64,000 nucleotides of DNA from Helichrysum umbraculigerum (GCA_949592205.1 CATIUR010000003.1:160383759-160447758), one strand, 5' to 3'. Shown: positions 33,820 through 46,175, counted from the first letter of the stretch. The notes: generated from the sequence alone by a model not told the origin. Translations and numbers: made by a program.

Positions 33820-35515
33820 GAACCCTAACATTTGTGTTACATCCACTAACACTTGTGTTAAAAATGCTAACACTTGTGTTACCAACCACTAACACTTGTT
33901 ATCTATACCCCTAACACCTAGGTTACTACCACTAACACATGTGTTACCTGCAACTAACACATGTGCTACGTGCTGCTTACAATTGTGTTACCTGCCGCTA
34001 ACACAAGTGTTAGACAACACTAAAAGTTACTTGTTTTACCAACCACTAACACTGGTGATTACTCAGAAGGTGTTTAACGAAATGCCTGAACGAGATACAA
34101 TTAATTGGACTAGTTTGGTTAAAGGGTATGTGATGTGTGGCGAGATTTTAAAAGCCGAGAAAGTGTTTGTGAAAATGCCTGAAATGAATGAGGTGTCGTG
34201 GGCGGTGATGATTGTGGGTTTGTTTGTTTTTTTATTTTGTAGCACTAACACTTGTGTTAACTGTCACTAACACATGTATTAATTTTCACTAACACAAAGG
34301 ATTCGTATTACTAACACTCGTGTTACCTACCACTAACACTCGTGTTACAAGAGGCTAACACTCGTGTTACATGCAGATAACAAATCTGTTACCTGCAACT
34401 AACACATGTGTTACCTGAAACTAACACATGTGTTACCTGCAACTAACACATGTGCTAAGTGCGATTAAAACTTGTTATTTATATGAATAACACTTGTGTT
34501 ACCTTCTAATAATATATGTGTTATTATCACTAAATGTGTGTTATATGACACTTGTTATTTATATCACTAACTAGTTATTTATATCACTAACACTTGTTAC
34601 TATCATTAAAACTTGTTATTTATATCACTAACACTTGTGGTACCCGCTAATAATACATGTGTTACTACCACTAACACTTGTGTTATCTGACACTAACACT
34701 TGTGTTATCTGACACTAACACTTGTATTTCTTTTTGATAGTCATTGTAACACATATAATATGTCTTAAAGGACAGTAATATGTCTTAATGGTTCACGTTT
34801 TCAGCATCCACTAATACCAAGAGCTAACACATGTGTAAAGACCACTAACACATGTGTTACCAATTATAGAAACACATAGCAGAGACAAGTACTACTTCTC
34901 ATATAAGAATGCTAATAAAAAGTAATAACAAAGAAATCATAATATCAACTGTATGTAAAAAATAGTATTCAACAAGCAGTTTCAAAAAAGTAATTGAAAT
35001 GTCAACCAACACTAAATGTTATCCACTTTTTATATCATCCACTAACACATGTGTTACTAAACGTTTAACACATGTGTTAGTTAATACGGAAACAATCACT
35101 ATCTATTTTTTGTTAGCCTGTTCTTCTGCTATCTTTCCAGCCTCTGCTTCTTGTACACTATTGTACTCTTCAACCTCTTTTGAGTGGAGCTTCTAACTCC
35201 AAATCTACCTGCATGCGCATATCTTAAATAATATACGTATGCATCATCAAGCTCTTTAAAAACCTGTCCAATGTGTGGTTTCAAGTCTTCCGACACCTCT
35301 GGTATCCATAGTGTAGTCCCTCCCGGAGTTTCAAATTCATTTGAAACGCACTACATGATTGTCGGTGTAGCTAGTGGTCCTGTAAAAGTGTTTTGCAGTT
35401 ATATTAGATTCTGAAACCATTAACACATGTGTTAGACAAGACTAACACATGTGTTAATCAACTACTAACACATGTGTTGGTCAACTTCTAACACATATGT
35501 TAGTCAACTACTAAC
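33820..35515. repeat. Array of TAACACATGTGTTA palindromes
   Basis: Several dozen copies of CTAACACATGTGTTACC and the variant CTAACACTTGTGTTACC at about 15-25 bp spacing, interrupted by the PPR fragment and by FAR1 exon 2. Each unit is a near-perfect palindrome around CACATGTG. Outliers occur at 28647, 28883, 32878, 33150 and to 36070. It also lies in an intron of the FAR1-like gene. Confidence 0.9.
34064..34222 (+). pseudogene. Captured PPR-protein fragment
   Basis: The 53 codons read as about one and a half pentatricopeptide repeats: KVFNEMPERDTINWTSLVKG, then CGEILKAEKVFVKMPEMNEV and SWAVMIVG. The MPERD-x-x-x-W and MPE-N-x-V-SW patterns are the PLS-type PPR signature of plant organelle RNA-binding proteins. 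It lies without start or stop inside the palindrome array, with CACTTGTGTTA repeats on both sides, so it is an isolated host exon piece carried by the transposon. Confidence 0.8.
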
Positions 35516-35599
35516 ACAATTGGTATTCAAATTACCTGCAGCCTCTGCATTTTCTTTATGATCCTGATCATTAACTTCAAACTCTTGTATTATAGCCAT
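35129..35599 (-). pseudogene. FAR1-domain gene fragment, two exons
   Basis: Exon 1 (35536-35599) starts at ATG 35599 and ends at donor GTAATT. Exon 2 (35129-35379) follows acceptor TTTTACAG, and the phases match across the 156-bp intron. Exon 2 has the FAR1/FHY3 DNA-binding pattern: LKPHIGQVFKELDDAYVYY, then YAHAGRFGVRSST and a K-R-rich strand, before a TAG at 35129. A TAG early in exon 2 (after PTIM) shows decay. FAR1 proteins derive from MULE transposases, so it may be a remnant of this element's own transposase or a captured gene. The intron is packed with CACATGTG palindromes. Confidence 0.65.
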
Positions 35600-36604
35600 C
35601 TCGTTCGTACTGCACTATCATAAGTTTCGATTTTTTACAGGCACCACATTTGTTACTTAAACATAAAAATTCAACAACTAAGACTTGCCTTACCAGCAGC
35701 AGGTAACACCGGCGTTTACGACATGTGTTACCATTTAGTCAACTAACAACAAAACAGATAGACCACAGATACTGTAACACTACTACTAGCATATATGTTA
35801 GTAACACATGTGTTACTTAATTTTTAAAAATCAACAGTTGGAACTTGTTTTTGCAAGTCTTTTTTGAGGAATTATGTCAACTAACAACGAAACAGATAGA
35901 CCACAGATACTGTAACACTACTACTAGCATATATGTTAGTAACACACTAACACATGTGTTAATTTTTAAAAATCAACCGCTGGAACTTGTTTTTGTAAGT
36001 ATTTTTTGAGGAATTATGTCAACTAACAACACAGATACTGTAACGCTACTACTAGCATATATGTTAGTAACACAGACTCTGATGATCATATTACGATTCT
36101 CTGCGCGGTGATTTGATTATGCGTTTTTTTAAAAAATTAATCAGTGAATCATCGAAAATCATATTGTTATTGCAGTTTTCGTCAATCAAATCGTAAAGTA
36201 ATGACGTTAAAATCGTGAAAAATACGATCATATAAAATCGCGTTCACATAAAACCTAATCGTATTATCACAAATCGAACATTCATTTGTTGAATTGAAGA
36301 ATTTCGAGTGGAAATAACGTAAATCTTACCTTCGATTTTGATTTATGTGCGATCAATTTAGATGTAAAACATGCGTCGGATCGAATGGAGAATGATTGCT
36401 GCGGATTGAAGAATTTTTGTGTACGTATATGTTTGTCCGTATGTATCTATATTTTATATTTTTTAGTAATTATTTAATTAGTATTAAAAATAATGTAGGT
36501 TGACAAAACTACCCCTCCACCCCTAAATAAAATGAAGCAATGTGATTGGTTCCCCATTCTCACTTAAATTGTCATTCTCATTTGAACCCTACCCTTAGTT
36601 GCAA

Positions 36605-37063
36605 TTATTAAATTTATTAATGAAATCATTATCTAGCAAGAACTCAAAAATTATAGGATAGTAGATAATAGATGAGTCATGAGTCATACCATGTAAGTAT
36701 GTTCTCATTTTATTTTTGAGTAGTATATAGGTTTTTTAAGTTTGACTTTCTGTTGATTCTAAACATTTAATTTTGATGATTTTATATTGGTTTTAGAACC
36801 GTTTGTATTATGGTTTTATCTAGAATATATAGTTTAGCATTTGATAATAATATGCGGTCATTTTAGTAGTGGCATCTATGCCTTCAATTTTACTTGAATG
36901 GTTGTCAAATATCATAGCCACAAGCATAACCTCTCATATACTATGTGAAAATACTTATCAATTAGCTATTAAAAATATTCTTACCTTTTCGATATGGTAT
37001 TGTACTAAACGAGGATTTTTTAGCTCGCGCATTGCAACGGGTTTCTAAAAAGTTACATTTGCG
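36605..37063. other. Intergenic DNA, no gene seen
   Basis: AT-rich, with no supported frame or repeat. Confidence 0.5.
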
Positions 37064-37073
37064 ATATAATTAA

Positions 37074-37659
37074 GGGCAAATAGCCCAAAAAGGTAACGTA
37101 AAGTCCTAAATTTCCCAATAAGGGGGAATATCACTTTTCTCATTGCCTAAAAAGGACCCTTATATTTAATTTTTGCCAGAAAATGATTCATTTTGTCAAA
37201 AAACTTAAATTAAGGATAATATCACATGATCAAAGTTGTTTTTATACGAAATTAACTTTTGAAATGACTTGCTATGATTCTTATATATCCAAAAAGTTCA
37301 CATTCTTGCATCATGAATACACAAACAATCTTCAATCTCACGATTCGTTATCTTTAAAATACAAATTTGTCAGTTCAATTTTGGAGCCTTAAGTAACCGT
37401 GTTCATGACTCCAAATATTTTAAACCCTACTTTGTAGTATGAAGTGTTTATAAATGGCAAGCCTCAACTTTAATTGGCCTTAATTTTGTAAATTAAAAAA
37501 ATTGATCTAGCGATATTCCCTTTAATTTAAGATTTTTGACAAAAGCAATCCTTTTTGGGCAAGAATTAAAAACATGGATCCTTTTTGAGCAATGGAGAAA
37601 GTGATATTCCCTTTATTGGGAAATTTTGAACTTTACATTACCTTTTTGGGCTATTTGCC
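37074..37659. mobile_element. Mutator-type MITE, 586 bp, imperfect 10-bp TSD
   Basis: The ends GGGCAAATAGCCCAAAAAGG and (reversed) GGCAAATAGCCCAAAAAGG lead into inverted arms of at least 120 bp. The flanks ATATAATTAA (37064-37073) and ATATCATTAA (37660-37669) differ at one base, suggesting an older insertion. The open frame at 37183-37392 has no known domain. Confidence 0.8.
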
Positions 37660-37785
37660 ATATCATTAAATATGAAACGCGAAATTCTCTTCTACCATGA
37701 GAAAATTTTGTGAACCAAACATATCTTAGTTATACTCATTAACCAATATAGGTGTGTATATTTGTCTAAATTATGGGTTTCATAA

Positions 37786-38112
37786 GGGCTTATTGTTTGT
37801 AAATGTATCGAACTTGTCCCGAAATGCTTTTGTATGCATCCATCTTTCCAAAGTTCTATTGTATGTATCAAAGTTACTAATCACTCCTATTATACGTATC
37901 AAAGTTACTAATTACTCCTATTGTATGTATCAAAGTTACTAATCACTTCTATTGTATGTATCAAAGTTACTAATCAATAGGAGTGATTAGTAACCTTGAT
38001 ACATACAATAGGAGTGATTAGTAACTTTGATACATACAATAGAACTTTGGAAAGATGGATGCATACAAAAGCATTTCGGGACTAGTTCGATACATTTACA
38101 AACAATTAGCCC
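37786..38112. mobile_element. Foldback element with 32-bp internal tandem repeats
   Basis: The whole 327 bp is an inverted repeat with arms of about 150 bp, from GGGCTTATTGTTTGTAAATG to its complement. The arms contain tandem copies of a 32-bp unit with GTATCAAAGTTACTAATCAC: four in the left arm and two in the right. The flanks GTTTCATAA and GTTTGCATAA resemble a 9-10-bp duplication with an indel. Confidence 0.7.
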
Positions 38113-38138
38113 GTTTGCATAATTTGAATGATTAAAGG

Positions 38139-39366
38139 TATAACACCCCTCATTCGAAGCCAAATTTTATTTTTATTTTTTTATAATTACCGGAAGCGCA
38201 AATCCCCATATTATTATTTACATGACATAATCCATACATAACAAAATTAAAGTGTATTAAACGTTATACAGAAACTGGGTGTTATAGGACTTTCAAAACA
38301 TACACAACATGAGTTTTAAAACATTATCAGAGTACATCGCCGTCAAACATTTCTTCCAATCCAACCTTCTTGCCCAAAACATATCAAACATAACCTGCAA
38401 GAGTATAGTGGTAGGATTAGCACGAAGCTAAGTGAATAGACAAGCAATTAACAGTCTAACTTAGCTTAACAAATCTGTTTACAACAATTAATTATAAACA
38501 CGTAATCATCTCAGAGGATCGGTGGTCCTTGAGGACTCATTGTCGCGGTGGTCCTCCAAGTAACACTTATAACCAACTACAGGCCACGCAGTGGTTTTAC
38601 CGATAACTCATTGCTATCTTCAATCAACATAGAATCCATTCACAACAAATGTTCACAATTTCTATGTTGACTAACCTATAGTAATCAAGTCCAACCATAG
38701 TTGACCTCCACGCAGCATAATGCCTCAAAGGCCAAGTATCACATAGTCACACGTGTCAAATCAGACTAACAGTCTATAAACATCATAACCAGGTTTACTC
38801 GTAGTAACCAAATATGTTACACCAATTTACACTGAGAGTCACAAGTCCACTCACCTGAGTATCTCAAGATCCAAACTCAGAGGTCTTATGTAACTGAGTC
38901 TTTGGTTGATCTGAAAACACAACCAAATCACAAGTTAGTAACTTGTTTCACAATTGATATAACTCATTCCATTATATCTCACAATAATACACCAAATACC
39001 ATCTATATTAATACTATAAGTATTAAATCATTCAAGTACCAAAGCTAAAATAACAAGTACATGCAATGACTAAGGTCCGCCGGATAGACCTCGGGATCCG
39101 CCGGATCTCTTCTGGATCCGCCGGATCCTTATACTATCCGCCGGATCTAATAATGATCCGCCGGAACCTTTTTGAAAATACTAATATTTAGCATGTCAAA
39201 TTAAAAGTGTAGTACCGACCAGTGAAGATCCGCTGGATCTGTTTCATGATTCACCGGATCATCTATCATTAACCTCAGGATCCGCCGGATCAGCCTTAGG
39301 ATCCGCCGGATCATCAGTTTAGGTCTAGGATCCACCGGATCACACCTAGATCCACCGGATCATCGC
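38139..39366 (-). repeat. Old Gypsy LTR, left part (continues at 48144)
   Basis: It starts TATAACACCCCTC, like the inner end of the neighbouring Gypsy LTR, and shares its layout: CCGGAAGCGCAAATCCC, a GGTGTTAT near 38280, CCTGCAAGAGTA, ATTAGCACGAAGCTAAGTGA and a CGGTGGTCCTC box. It is interrupted at 39366 by the full-length Gypsy element and resumes at 48144. The right end is removed by the insertion at 48562. Orientation is inferred from the shared layout. Confidence 0.75.
39077..39365. repeat. Cluster of GATCC-GCC-GGATC palindromes in the old LTR
   Basis: About eleven copies of GATCCGCCGGATC and variants (GATCCACCGGATC, GATTCACCGGATC, GATCCGCTGGATC), irregularly spaced by 10-50 bp. The centre GCC is the same as in the solo LTR at 2932-3140 but the arms are entirely different. 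Confidence 0.9.
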
Positions 39367-41328
39367 TATAACACCCCATGATTTAAGACATTTTTTTTTT
39401 ATTTCGGAAGCATAAATCCCATTCATACCAATATAGATATAACATTATATATACGACATTTAGTCATACCAAAACATTACAAATTTATAAGTATTAAGTA
39501 TAATTACAACGCTAATACAATAACTGGGTGTTATGTTAACAAAACATGATTTATCCAAAAGGATCAGAGTTCCCATTGTCAAACATTTCTTCAAAACAAC
39601 ACCATTGCCTAATCATATCCCAAAAGTTAACCTGCAAGAGTAGGTGGGGAATTAGCACAAAGCTAAGTGAATGAACTAAATCTAACAATCTAACTTAGTA
39701 TAACAATCAATTCACAACAATCATCTAAATAAACAATCAAACAGAGGATCGGTGGTTCTTGAGATACCCTCAGTCCGCGGTGGCACTCCAAGAACACTTA
39801 ATAATCAACTGCAGGCCAATACAGAGATTTTTACCGATAGTTTATTGCTATCTTTAACCAATATGGATTAATTCACAACGAATGTTCATCCGACCCATAA
39901 GGATTAACCTATAGCAACTAAACCCAAAATTGACCTCTATCATTCCAACCTATCATGGAATTATTCACTAGCAAACAATCAATCTATCAAACCACAAGTT
40001 TAATCAACAATCCTATCATTATCGTAATGATAAATCAGTCAATACAAGCAACTTAAAAAAATTGATGCAACTAACTGTTGACACCAAGATTAAATTGTGA
40101 GAACCAGTCCACTCACCTGTCTCGTTTCAGACTCCAACTCAAAGATCTTATTTTATTGAGTCTTCGGTGCCTCTGTAAACACAATCAAAACACAAGTTAA
40201 TAACTTGTTTCATAATTCAAATTATATCTATACTTAAATACTTACATCAATAATCAAGAAATATCAATGGATAAATGATATAAGTATTGAATTCTGACAA
40301 TTTCACAAAACATCAAATTCGTCAAAATAACAAAGACAAACGCGATCCGGGTCAGGGGTTCGGGATCGCGTTCCCCTTCACAAAATTTTCTGTTACCGAA
40401 AACCACTGAGCAACGCGATCCGGTTAATGGGTCAGGATCGCGTTTACATGACCAAAACACGAAGGATCCAGTTTATAACTAAGGAACGCGATCCAGGTCA
40501 AGTTGTGGGATCGCGTTTCAAAGCTTTTCAGCTCCAAACAGACCTGCAACTTACAACTACGAACTACAATTTCAAAATCGACCAAGTGCAGTTATGTACT
40601 CAAACTTTTACCTATATTTGACCACAATATCATCTATGAACATAATGTAACAATAAACAATAACATCTAACATCAAAATCCATACATGCATCATCATTTT
40701 ACCTAAATTTCAACCAAACCCACATTCATTCAAATATAGTATGAAACACAAGAAATTTAACCTAATTAATCAAGAATTCAGTTTATAATCACTACACAAA
40801 ACATATTCAAGTATAACTTACTCCATTCCATCATTAATTTGACCTAATTCAACATTTCAAGCTTATGTATGAAAATGAGCATTATACACTTACAATTCTT
40901 TGATGATGATGAAGAAGATGAAGAACACTATGGAATCAAGATCATAGCCTTGAATTGAAGAAATCAGATGTATTGTTTGATATCTAAAAATTCTTTGAAA
41001 GGAGAAGAATGAAATTATGGGAGAAAATGAAGTGTTAATACCCTGAAGCCACAAGTGTCGACCTGTGGTTATGACTCAGCAATTTTTGGGTATAAATTAT
41101 ACCCGTGTTAAATCTATTGTCTGGAACCTCGATTTCAAATGCGAGAAAATTATTTTATTTTACCGTTACCTAAAATTATCTAAAACAAATAATATTTCAC
41201 TAGTCACAATATTTCCTGAGGCTCACTTACATATTAAATTTACAATCAAACTCAGGTAATAATTTAAATTATAAAAATAATTTAGAGAAAATACCTTTTT
41301 CTCCTAGACCCGATTTGGGGATGTTACA
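39367..41328 (-). repeat. 3' LTR of the Gypsy element
   Basis: On the minus strand it runs TGTAACATCCCC to GGGGTGTTATA, so the last two bases are TA rather than CA. It includes three hairpin pairs with arms ACGCGATCC/GGATCGCGT at 40339-40372, 40412-40445 and 40485-40517. Short open frames here and in the partner LTR are not genes. Confidence 0.93.
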
Positions 41329-41344
41329 AATCACCCCTCCTTAG
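41329..41344 (-). other. Polypurine tract of the Gypsy element
   Basis: The minus strand reads CTAAGGAGGGGTGATT directly before the 3' LTR start TGTAACATCC. Confidence 0.8.
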
Positions 41345-41363
41345 AAAGATTTCATCCCGAAAT

Positions 41364-44300
41364 CTAATTAGACACAAATAAGCTAGGATATCTAGTTCGC
41401 ATATTCTCCTCCGTTTCCCAGGTGAGATCCGCTCCCAAACTATGCCTCCATTTAACTAACACCATAGGGATTTCTTTCCTACGCAATTTGGTCACTTTTC
41501 TATCTAAAAGCTCGACAGGTTCCTCAACCAATTTCTTACTTGAGTCAACACGAAGATCTTGCAAAGGAAGGATTTGGGATTGATCCTCCACATTGCACTT
41601 TCTTAAATAGCAAACATTAAATGTATCGTGAATACCATCTAATTCAGGCGGAAGATCTAAAGAAACCGATTGATCATTAATCACCTGACGGATTCTAAAT
41701 GGGCCAATATACCGGGGAGCTAACTTACCCCGTTTACCAAATCTAATAACACCCTTCCACGGTGAAACTTTTAAATAAACTAATTCACCTTCAACAAATA
41801 CAACAGGTCGCCTACGTGGGTCAGCATACTGTTTCTGTCTATCACGTGTCGCTTTCAGTTTCTCACGAGCAATCTTAACTTTGTCAGCTGTAATCTGAAC
41901 TATATCGGGGCCCGCAAACTGTTTTTCTCCCGCTTCTAACCAACATGTAGGTGTTCGACAACGGCGCCCATACAACATCTCATACGGCGGCATACCAATG
42001 CTAGAATGATAAGAATTATTATAAGCAAACTCTATCAATGGTAAGTGTGAATCCCAAGAACCGCCATACTCAAGTACACAAGCTCTCAACATATCCTCGA
42101 GTGTCTGAATAGTACGCTCTGACTGCCCGTCTGTCTGAGGATGATACGCTGTGCTAAGATTAACTCTGGTACCTAATTCACATTGCAAACTCTGCCAAAA
42201 ACCAGAAACAAACCTAGAATCTCTATCGGAAACAATGGATAAAGGAATACCATGTCTAACAACAATCTCATGAATGTACAATTGAGCAAGTCGAGTCAAT
42301 GATGCCGTCTCACTGGTGGCTAGAAAATGTGCACTCTTGGTTAATCTATCAACTATCACCCATATCATATCATTACCTTTCTGAGTGCGGGGAAATTTGG
42401 TAACGAAATCCATAGTAATGTGCTCCCATTTCCATTCCGGAATATCTAACTGTTTCAATGAACCATAGGGCCTCTGATGTTCTGCTTTAACTTGGGAACA
42501 TATATGACAAGTCTCCACCATTCGAGCAACATCGGTTTTCATAGTTGGCCACCAATACAATGGTTTCAAATCATTGTACATTTTTGTACTCCCTGGATGA
42601 ACAGATAACCTCGATTTGTGTGCTTCTGACAATATCAAATCCCGAAGTCCCCCAATCAATGGAACCCAAACCCGAGACTGGAAGGTTTTCAATCCTCGAG
42701 AATCATCAATCAATAAATCTTTCCGTTTCAACAAAATCTCAGATTTTAAATTTTGATCCAATAATGCCTCTAACTGTGCAGCTTTTAACTAGGAAATCAA
42801 ATCAGAAGATATTTCCAAACGCATAAAATAAATTCGATCGGAAGGTACATTTCGGCTTAAAGCATCGGCAACCACATTAGCTTTACCCGGATGATATCGG
42901 ATTTCACAGTCATAATCCTTAATCAATTCCAACCATCGGCGCTGTCTCATATTGAGTTCCTTCTGAGAAAACATGTACTGGAGGCTTTTATGATCCGTGC
43001 ATACGACACATTTGGTTCCGTACAAATAGTGTCTCCAGATTTTCAACGCAAATACGACAGCTGCAAGCTCTAAATCGTGTGTGGGGTAATTTCTTTCATG
43101 AGTTTTAAGCTGGCGAGAAGCGTAAGCAATAACACGATCATGTTGCATTAAGACAGCACCCAAACCAGCATGAGAAGCATCACAATAAACCACAAAACCC
43201 TCGGAACCATCAGGTAATGCTAACACTGGCGCCTGACATAACAACTGTTTAAGAGTCTGAAAAGATGTTTCTTGTTGATCTCCCCACTGAAATTTAATAT
43301 CCTTCCTAGTTAGCTTGGTTAACGGGCCAGCAATTTTGGAGAAATCCTTGATAAATTTTCGATAATAACCCGCTAAACCAAGGAAACTTTTGATCTCAGA
43401 AGGTGATTTAGGAGCATTCCAATTCATAACAGCGTCCACCTTGGAAGGATCTACTTTGACACCATCCTTACAAATAATATGCCCAAGAAACTGTACCTCT
43501 CGGAGCCAAAATTCGAATTTGGAAAATTTAGCAAAAAGATGCTCTCTTTTCAAAATCTCAAGAATCAATCTTAAATGATGTTCATGTTTAGCCTCAGACT
43601 TAGAATAAATCAAGATATCGTCAATAAATACAATCACAAACTTGTCTAGAAAAGGTCGACATACACGATTCATTAAGTCCATAAAAATAGCAGGAGCATT
43701 AGTCAATCCAAAAGGCATAACTAAGAACTCGTAATGACCATATCGGGTACGAAAAGCAGTCTTAGGAACATCTTCCTCACGAACTCGTACCTGATGATAA
43801 CCGGATCTCAAATCGATCTTAGAAAAATAGGATGATCCCTGTAACTGATCAAATAACTCATCAATTATGGGCAATGGATATTTGTTTTTCACTGTTCTTT
43901 TATTGAGCTCTCTATAATCAATACACATTCGAAGAGTACCATCCTTTTTCTTAACAAACAATACCGGAGCACCCCACGGGGAAGAACTCGGTCGAATAAA
44001 CCCTTTATCTAACAGTTCCTGAATTTGACCCATCATCTCACGGATTTCAGAAGGAGCTAATCTATAAGGAAACTTAGCTACAGGAGTCGAACCAGGAATC
44101 AAATCAATCTGAAATTCTACATCTCTTACAGGGGGTAAACCAGGCAATTCATCCGGAAAAACTTCCGGGTATTCAGAAACCACCGGAAAATTTGTCAAAG
44201 ATTTCTTTTCTAACTTGCTATCTATCACATATGCCAAATAAGAATCACATCCCTTAGATAGAGATTTCCTAGCTTTCAACAAGGAAATCAATGGTAGACT

Positions 44301-46031
44301 ACCCTTTACTCGTTCTCCTCGAGCCATGACGTATGACCCATCAGAAATCGGAATTCTTATAATCTTTTTATGACAATCAATGTTGGCCTTATTCAAACTT
44401 AACCAATCCATACCAATAACTACATCGAAACTAGGAATTGGCATTAACAAAAAGGAGACTAAGAAATTATGACCCTCAATAAGTATACTAGCTCCAGCTA
44501 CCGATGTGGTAACAGGAACTAATTTACCGTCAGCAATTTCAACTTCTAAAGGTTTAACAATCAAAGAGGGGATCAATTTCAGTCTATCACAAAAGTTCAC
44601 AGATATAAACGAACAATTGGCACCAGAATCAAACAATACACGAGCTGGTATAGTATTTATGAGAAATGTACCAGTGATGACATCTTCAGTGGCGACAGCA
44701 TCATCAACTGTCATTCGGAAAGCTCGGCTAGCAGCTACTGGTGGATTTTTCCTCTTTTGACCAGATGATGGCGAACCTTTACCCGTACCCATACTCTGTC
44801 TCTTCGCCTCAGGACAATCCCCTGCACGATGCCCTTCTTTATGGCAATTCCAACACACGCTATTTGGGTAGGTACAATCCTTTGCAGCGTGACCAAAAAT
44901 TTCACACTTAACACATCTAGATGTCTGGGGAGTACAAGGACCATTATGTCTAGCTCGACATCTATTACAATAGTTACTATCCGTTGGAATACCAGGATTT
45001 GATCTCCTGTTTTGTTGACTACCTTGTCCTTTCTGTTTACTCGAAGAATCTCCTTTGTTTTTCTGTGAATACCTTTCTTTATTCAACACTCTTTTAGCCA
45101 TAATATCCCCATCAACCGAACGAGCTAAATCATAAGCTTGAGGAAGTGAACCTGCTAGTCTCACTGTGGTACGGTAATCAGGAGGTAATGTTTTCACAAA
45201 GTGATCAATTTTGGTCCGGTCAGTTGGAACCCACTGTTGCACAAACCGCAATTTATCTGAAAACTGCTTAATTAATTCATCAATCGTCATTTGATCAGTC
45301 TTTTGTAAGTCAAGAAACTCTTGCCTAATCCTGGAAAGATTATACTCCGAGCAAAATTGCTTGCAAATCTCAGCATGAAAATCTGACCATCTTATATCAT
45401 TCAACTGTTGTGGAGATAATGGTGCAGTAATTGAATCCCACCATGACATGGCTTGACCCTTTAATAATTGAACCGCATAAGGTACCTTATCCTCCTCCTC
45501 ACAATGACATACATTTAGTTTTCTCTCTACATCACGAAGCCAGTCAAGAGTGACCGTAGGATCGGTACTTCCAGAATAAGTTGAAGGATTGCAAGACATA
45601 AAGGTTTTAAGAGAACAACCTTTCTTCAACTGTTGAAAAGGTGGAATAGGTATTTGATAAGTAGTATAACCAGACGAAGGAAAAGGACCCAAGGCCTGAT
45701 AAGTATAACCCTGTTGCTGCTGTTGTGAAATAAAAGGATTAGATACCGGAATCCGTGTAGAAGATACAATAGGTGGTACATTAGTCACAATGTGGGGACG
45801 AGTAGAAACTGGATGTTGAGAAGATCCAGCTCGTTCTCTCTGAAGTTCCAACACTCTATTCTCCAATCTCATAATATACTCCTGATCAGTTTCAGTTTCT
45901 CCACCGGCTAAATTAGATGTACCATTATGACCCTGGTTCTCTGGTGGTGCATCTGTCCGCGTAGTATCATTGAGAGTATGGGAAGGTGGCTCATTATCCG
46001 CCATACCTGTCATCACATCACATCTCAACAT
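41364..46031 (-). pseudogene. gag-pol: Gypsy gag-pol polyprotein, one in-frame stop
   Basis: From ATG 46031 the frame runs 1080 codons to TAG at 42789-42791, then continues in the same frame to 41364, about 1555 codons in all. In order: gag (about residues 140-315), CCHC knuckles CVKCEIFGHAAKDC and CWNCHKEGHRAGDC (about 373-406), protease FDSGANCSF (about 467), reverse transcriptase with FIDDILIYS (about 802-810), RNase H with VVYCDASHAG and DALSR, then, past the stop, integrase with its H-H-C-C zinc site (CHICSQVKAEH), catalytic MDF, SDRDSRF and QSERT blocks, and a C-terminal chromodomain-like VLVKWRHSLGADLTWE. Integrase after RNase H defines Gypsy. Everything else looks intact, so the TAG is probably a recent C-to-T change. 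The start could also be one of the methionines a few codons later. Confidence 0.92.
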
Positions 46032-46160
46032 TCGTTAATTGTTAGTACTAGCAACTAACCAAATCAACTATCATAACTAATCCCCACCAAAAGAAATGTT
46101 TGACCAACATGACTAAGTTTAGGATTGAACACTTTAAATATTCAATTCACCTAAACCTAC

Positions 46161-46172
46161 GCTCTGATACCA
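46161..46172 (-). other. Primer binding site, tRNA-iMet
   Basis: The minus strand reads TGGTATCAGAGC three bases inside the 5' LTR, matching 12 bases of the complement of the initiator methionine tRNA 3' end, the usual primer of plant chromoviruses. Confidence 0.9.
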
Positions 46173-46175
46173 ACT

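Larger units (their letters stand above)
32182..36594. mobile_element. Large Mutator-type element with captured fragments, TSD TTAGTTGCAA
   Basis: Ends GAGTAGGGTTCAAATGAG and (reversed) GGGTAGGGTTCAAATGAG are followed by matching AAGTGAGAATGGGG(G)AACC stretches. The 10-bp duplication TTAGTTGCAA is at 32172-32181 and 36595-36604. It is the long relative of the foldback at 28398. Inside, from left, are a plus-strand two-part gene, a PPR fragment, an array of CACATGTG palindromes, and a minus-strand FAR1-domain gene. No complete transposase is seen. It resembles a Pack-MULE, with the FAR1 part possibly the element's own old transposase. Confidence 0.85.

Noticed and set aside
38139..39366. A separate DNA transposon with CCGGATC repeats
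   Set aside because: Its end and internal layout match the neighbouring Gypsy LTRs, so an LTR fragment explains it better.
40254..40621. Short open frames in the Gypsy LTRs (also 47064-47431 and others)
   Set aside because: They fall on the hairpin words, appear in both LTRs because the LTRs are copies, and have no domain.
42545..44760. Several plus-strand frames of 60-93 codons
   Set aside because: They lie antisense to the Gypsy gag-pol frame and have no independent support.
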